A DNA stretch of 64,000 bases from Lycorma delicatula (taxonomy: Eukaryota > Arthropoda > Insecta > Hemiptera > Fulgoridae). The DNA is taken from positions 85,763,260-85,827,259 of the forward strand of contig NC_134458.1 of NCBI RefSeq assembly GCF_047948215.1, read 5' to 3'. The translations under genes were made by a program, and so were the position numbers. Of the stretch, positions 60,360 to 64,000 are shown piece by piece; positions within the stretch are counted from its first letter, which is position 1, and each line of letters begins with the position of its first letter. The notes beneath the pieces were generated by a model that worked only from the letters and a program-made list of their open reading frames with translations, ran no database searches and was not told where the DNA came from.

Positions 60360-61560
60360 CAGCGTTTCTCCACCAGGGGGTCGCGACCGCCATATGGGTA
60401 ACGGTGATATTAAAGGGTTGGGTGGGGGGTGGGGTTTAGCCTACAACATTACACATTAACAATAATGAAACCATTTTACGATTAAAAAAATTAATAAATT
60501 ATTATAAACATTTTATTTGCATTTATAAATACATGTAAAGAAAATAAATTAATAAGATGGTTGAGTTTGTTATTAATTTAAAAACTTCTCCATACGTGGA
60601 TCTATATTAGAAACTCACAAAAGCAAATTGTTTTTAAGTGACAAAAGACGATTCCTACATTTAGTTCTGAATGCAATCACAGACGAAAATCCTTTTCACA
60701 GAGGTAAGACGTGGCGAAAGGGATTAATATTTCCAATTCTTCTGTGATTAAATTTCCATATTTAATTCAACGAGCATGCTAAAACGTACCTAAAGCTTCA
60801 GATGTGAATTACGGTTGTAACGTTTTATCGACAGACATTTCGACGAACCGGTTGTAAATCTCAACCGGTAACTTAGCAGCTGCAACAACGTTTTCACTAA
60901 ATGACTTCAATACCCATCTATTCGAGAAATAATTTTTATCTTCCGGTAAATACTCCGCCGACTGAATTTTTAGCTCACGCAAATGCATTTTTGTGCCATC
61001 CAAACTGTGGTGAATAATGTCTTCTTCATACAAATTTTTCTCAATATAATCGGAGTGAGTGGAAAATTTTTGCTTTGAAGGCGATTAATTCAGACATCCA
61101 GTTTCTTAATGATAGCATTAACTTTGTCATTAATAAAATGTTTTTTATCACGTCCACGTAAATTAATATTCAAGTCTTTTAAATGCGAAAATATATCAGC
61201 TAAGTCAACAGCAACATACGCTCATTATTGTGTAAAAACATTGAAAATGGCGTTTGTTTATCCTGGAAAAATATTATTAATTTTTCTGGAAATAACCGGG
61301 TTAATACTTTCCCCTGCGATAACCATCTGACTTCTCTGGGGAAAAAACGATTTTTTTTCTTTTCGCCTATTTAATCACATAGTTTAGCAAACAGCCTATT
61401 CCGTAACGGTTAAATTTAATAAAATTAACCATTTTTATAGCTGTATAAATAATTTGCTTGATATTTTTCGGTATATATTTTTTGTGGCAAGAGCATGTTT
61501 ATGAAGGGAACAGTGCGCCCATTCCGCTGTTGATATAAGACGATCTTTAATCGTCTTAAA
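60360..61560 (-). mobile_element. hAT-superfamily element, one end visible
   Basis: The left end CAGCGTTTCTCCACC ... GGGGGTCGCGACC at 60360-60390 is the characteristic hAT terminal sequence (general form CAGCGGTTCTCAACC...GGGTCGCGACC). The transposase remnant reads toward it on the minus strand. The other end was not found, and 61561 is only the limit of recognisable coding similarity. Confidence 0.75.
60573..61560 (-). pseudogene. hAT transposase pseudogene, ZBED5-like, C-terminal half
   Basis: Minus strand, several frames: MVNFIKFNR (61430), FFPREVRWLSQGKVLTRLFP (61345-61290), NWMSELIAFKAK (61110-61060), EYLPEDKNYFSNRWVLKSF (60970-60900), AAAKLPVEIYNRFVEMS (60890-60840). Then SYLCEKGFSS, FRTKCRNRLLS and VSNIDPRMEKFLN before TAA at 60573-60575. 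These match the hAT dimerisation-type C-terminus of domesticated and transposon ZBED5/SCAND3-like proteins (family form TSYLCE.GFS...KTK.RNRL). Many frameshifts and stops. The N-terminal BED finger and the first catalytic region are absent. Confidence 0.8.
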
Positions 61561-62244
61561 CCGTTTGAAAAGTGTATAAACGTTTCAAGAAATCATAATT
61601 CCCGTCCTAATGCAGGAAGATATAATTTATTTAATGAGGAATATTTAAAGAAGTATTTTCATTCCTGTAAAATTTGAACCTCTTTTTTCCATAACTATTT
61701 TTCTGAGAAAAATCTGCTGTCATTATTTTTTTTAATTTGAAACAAAGAAAGTGGAAAGAGAATTACTTATGTTTATTATTTTGATACTTTCTAAAATACA
61801 ACGTTAAAAATGAAAAAAATGCACAATTCTTATATTTATTGCTCTTTCAATTCTTTTTTTATAGAATGAGATTCATAAATTTTAAGGCTGCAAAAACAAT
61901 GTTTTTTTAGTTATTAATTTTCAAAATCTCTCGCCAAAATAAAATGTTTATCATTAAAAGCACTATTTAAATGTACCTTATTTTTTGTCGTATACATTTT
62001 ACATGAGTTTTGCAATAAATATGTTACCGTAAAAGATCGATATCTGGCAAATGTCGATATTCTCCAGTGAATGTCGACAAATACCAAATACGTCCTCCCG
62101 AAATATTTGCTTATTCCAACCTTCGCCAGTATATGTCAACAAACACAGATAAGCTCTGGTGGAGGGGTCGAAACGATAACTAAAAATTTAAAAAAAATCA
62201 CCCGATACCAATCTCTAAGATAAATAGATTACGAGAACCCTCCT
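61561..62244. other. Non-coding stretch
   Basis: May hold the unrecognised 5' part of the hAT element. A GC-mixed patch at 62030-62180 repeats ATGTCGA/AATGTCGAC-like units but is not assigned. Confidence 0.35.
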
Positions 62245-62328
62245 AAAAAAAAGAAATTTAAATTTAAGCCAAACATAACCTTCGCTCGCTAATCTCAGCT
62301 AATTAACGTTAAATATACAAATTATATA
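62245..62328. repeat. Left inverted arm of an outer palindromic repeat
   Basis: About 85 bp, inverted complement of 63906-63990 (shared AACGTTAA, TTAGCGAGCGAAGGTTATGT). It contains the GGTTAGCGA motif also seen at 17265-17360 and 22330-22445. Confidence 0.75.
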
Positions 62329-63659
62329 CAGAGCGTTTCATAATGTTTTTCGGAGTTTCGAAAATTCATTAACAAAAAATTATTTCCTTCATAAGAATAA
62401 AACAAGTACTGTACGAAAGAGTACTTCAAATAGTTTTATTCCACATATACTAGGCAGTTAGTAAACCATTTTCTCGCTAGGCGTCGACAGTAGAGAAAAT
62501 GGCTGCCACGGGAAGCGAGAAGTTCTGTGTGTTAGAATTTCACTTGTCAAAGTCAGTAATTTCTGTGCAACGTGCGTTTCGGTTGAAATTTCATAAGGAG
62601 CCACCAAGTGACAATTCAATTCGTGCATGGTATAAACAATTCAGTAAAACTGGTTGCTTGTCCAAGCGAAAATCAACTGCTCGTCCATCAACCTCAGAAG
62701 TCAATGTCGAACGTGTGCGCGCAAGTTTCATTTGCAGCCCGTCAAAATCGACTGCGGCTGCTGGCAGAGAATTAGGAATTCCGAAAACAACAGTGTGGAG
62801 AGTTCTCCGTAAACGTTTATTATGCAAACCGTACCATCTTCAATTAAGCGTCTATCTGATGGAGATAAAACACGTAGGCTCGATTTTTGTTTACAGTTAC
62901 AGGAAAAGATGTTGTTAGATGAAGATTTTCTATACAAGATAATTTTCAGCGATGAAGCTACTTTGCACATTAGCGGCAAAGTAAACCGTCATAACGTGCG
63001 AGTTTGGGGAACTGAAAACCCACACGCTTATGTGGAACATATTCGGGATTCTCCGAAAGTAAACGTTTTTTGTGCGATCTCTCGTGAGGCAGTGTATGGG
63101 CCTTCGTTCGTTTTTATGGAAACGACAGTAACCGGCATGATATACCTGGATATGTTACAATTATGGCTTATGCCTCAACTACTCAACGACTTCATTTTCC
63201 AGCAAGATGGTTGTCCTACCCATTTTCATAACGAGGTTCGACAGTACCTTAACACAGCATTACCTCGGCACTGGATAGGACGTGTGTCTGAAGAAGACTA
63301 ACACATTATGCTGTGGCCACCAAAATCACCAGACCTTACGCCATGTGATTTCTTTCTCTGGGGTTACGTGTAAGATAAGGTGTTTATCCCACCAATGCCG
63401 CACGATATCGCTGAGCTAAAGGATCGCATAATCAATGCAATCAATTCTATCGAAAATGACATGTTAGAACGAGTTTGGCAAGAGCTAGACTTTCGTGTTG
63501 ATGTGTGCCGTGTCACCAGAGGAGCACATATTGAACATTTATAGATTTTAATAAAAACTGTTTGAGTTCCTGCATCACCTAGTACAACTTTCATTTAGAT
63601 AAGTACAATACTTTTTTTGTACTGAATTTTTGTAACTCCTAAGATTATGAAACGCCCTG
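62329..63659 (+). mobile_element. Tc1/mariner-type element inserted in the palindromic repeat
   Basis: Starts CAGAGCGTTTCATAAT and ends ATTATGAAACGCCCTG (inverted, one mismatch over 16 bp). TA lies outside both ends (62327-62328 and 63660-63661). Length is 1331 bp with one transposase remnant. Confidence 0.9.
62499..63544 (+). pseudogene. Tc1/mariner-type transposase pseudogene (DUF4817 type)
   Basis: Starts MAATGSEKFCVLEFHLSKS with FRLKFHKEPPSDNSIRAWYK (helix-turn-helix), ARPSTSEVN and GIPKTTVWRVLRKRLL. A frameshift near 62840 leads to IKRLSDGDKTRRLDFC, IIFSDEATLHISGKVNRHNV (first Asp), NVFCAISREAVYGP, DFIFQQDGCPTHFHNEVRQY (second Asp), RHWIGRVSEED with an in-frame TAA at 63299-63301, then WPPKSPDLTPCDFFLWGYV (third block) and a TAA soon after. 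The C-terminus is VWQELDFRVDVCRVTRGAHI then EHL and TAG at 63542-63544. One frameshift and two stops only, so it is a fairly young pseudogene. I count 46 positions between the second and third Asp (of PCD). Confidence 0.9.
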
Positions 63660-63662
63660 TAT

Positions 63663-63905
63663 ATATTATTCTCCAACGTTGGAGGCGATTAATCAAATTC
63701 AGCTTGCACTGACAGTAAAAATTAAATAAAAATATTTTTATAAAAATTTTAAGAAGAGCAAACAGCTGACCATTTATTTGTATCATTAGCATACTCTTAC
63801 ATCTTGATTGGCCCTTTCAATTTATAAAACACTGAAAGTTTGATTAATTTTTTGTTATATATGGGGCGAATTTGATTAATCGCCTCCATTATTTGAGAAT
63901 AACTT
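63663..63905. mobile_element. Short MITE-like palindrome
   Basis: The 20-bp arms 63681-63700 and 63871-63890 are perfect inverted complements (core GGCGATTAATCAAATTC), with weaker pairing further out. The interior has no coding capacity. It lies between the inserted transposon and the right outer arm. Confidence 0.7.
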
Positions 63906-63990
63906 ATATAATTTATATATTTAACGTTAATCAGACGAGGTTAGCGAGCGAAGGTTATGTTTGATTTTAAATTTCCTTTTTTTACAAGAT
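63906..63990. repeat. Right inverted arm of the outer palindromic repeat
   Basis: Inverted complement of 62245-62328 (TTTAACGTTAATCAGACGAG, GGTTAGCGAGCGAAGGTTAT). The window ends 10 bases later, so its true edge may be outside. Confidence 0.75.
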
Positions 63991-64000
63991 TTTTTCGTAA

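Overview
The window reads as AT-rich, gene-poor nuclear DNA from an insect, probably a hemipteran. This rests on the repeat families present: Tc1/mariner relatives, a BEL/Pao retrotransposon, a hAT relative with insect-type proteins, tRNA-derived SINEs, and several repeats I recall from hemipteran assemblies. The species assignment is inference. There are no rRNA genes, no CRISPR arrays and no operon structure. Nearly every protein-like stretch is a transposable-element remnant.

1-9.4 kb: a degraded Tc1/mariner-type transposase (240-1261), a SINE (4223-4515), and the only plausible host gene, seen as its last two coding exons (5256-5331 and 7182-7236, plus strand) with matching splice sites and phase. 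The intron between them holds two perfect hairpins. 9.4-16.2 kb: a four-piece pseudogene of an uncharacterised, high-copy insect protein family (minus strand), then a long empty stretch and a 5'-truncated LINE. 16-25 kb: a MITE, SINEs including a head-to-head pair, and an element with ~440-bp terminal inverted repeats (TIRs).

25.5-32.1 kb is the most unusual locus. A plus-strand DDE transposase gene is split at a TACC tetranucleotide by a 5.4-kb BEL/Pao retrotransposon on the minus strand. The retrotransposon's parts are in circularly permuted order: RNase H, integrase end, LTR, gag, protease, reverse transcriptase. 32-40 kb: a foldback element, the first copy of a ~750-bp repeat, a Helitron-type helicase remnant, AT microsatellites, a mariner with intact TIRs and an internal deletion, and a second, open LINE copy.

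40-58 kb is dominated by three copies of a Tc1/mariner-superfamily element with ~520-bp TIRs (40100-42700, 48455-50639, 54518-57920), related to the one at 19235-21093. One copy carries a nested, almost intact transposon (54928-56255); another is interrupted by a GC-rich insert. 58-64 kb: the second copy of the ~750-bp repeat, a hAT (ZBED5-like) pseudogene with one recognisable end, and a Tc1/mariner-type element (62329-63659) inserted in a palindromic repeat that runs to the window edge.

The genes do not form a pathway. The window is a layered record of transposon insertions around the 3' end of one host gene. Insertion order can be read at several places: BEL into DDE transposon, Tc1-like into long-TIR element, Tc1-like into a palindromic repeat.
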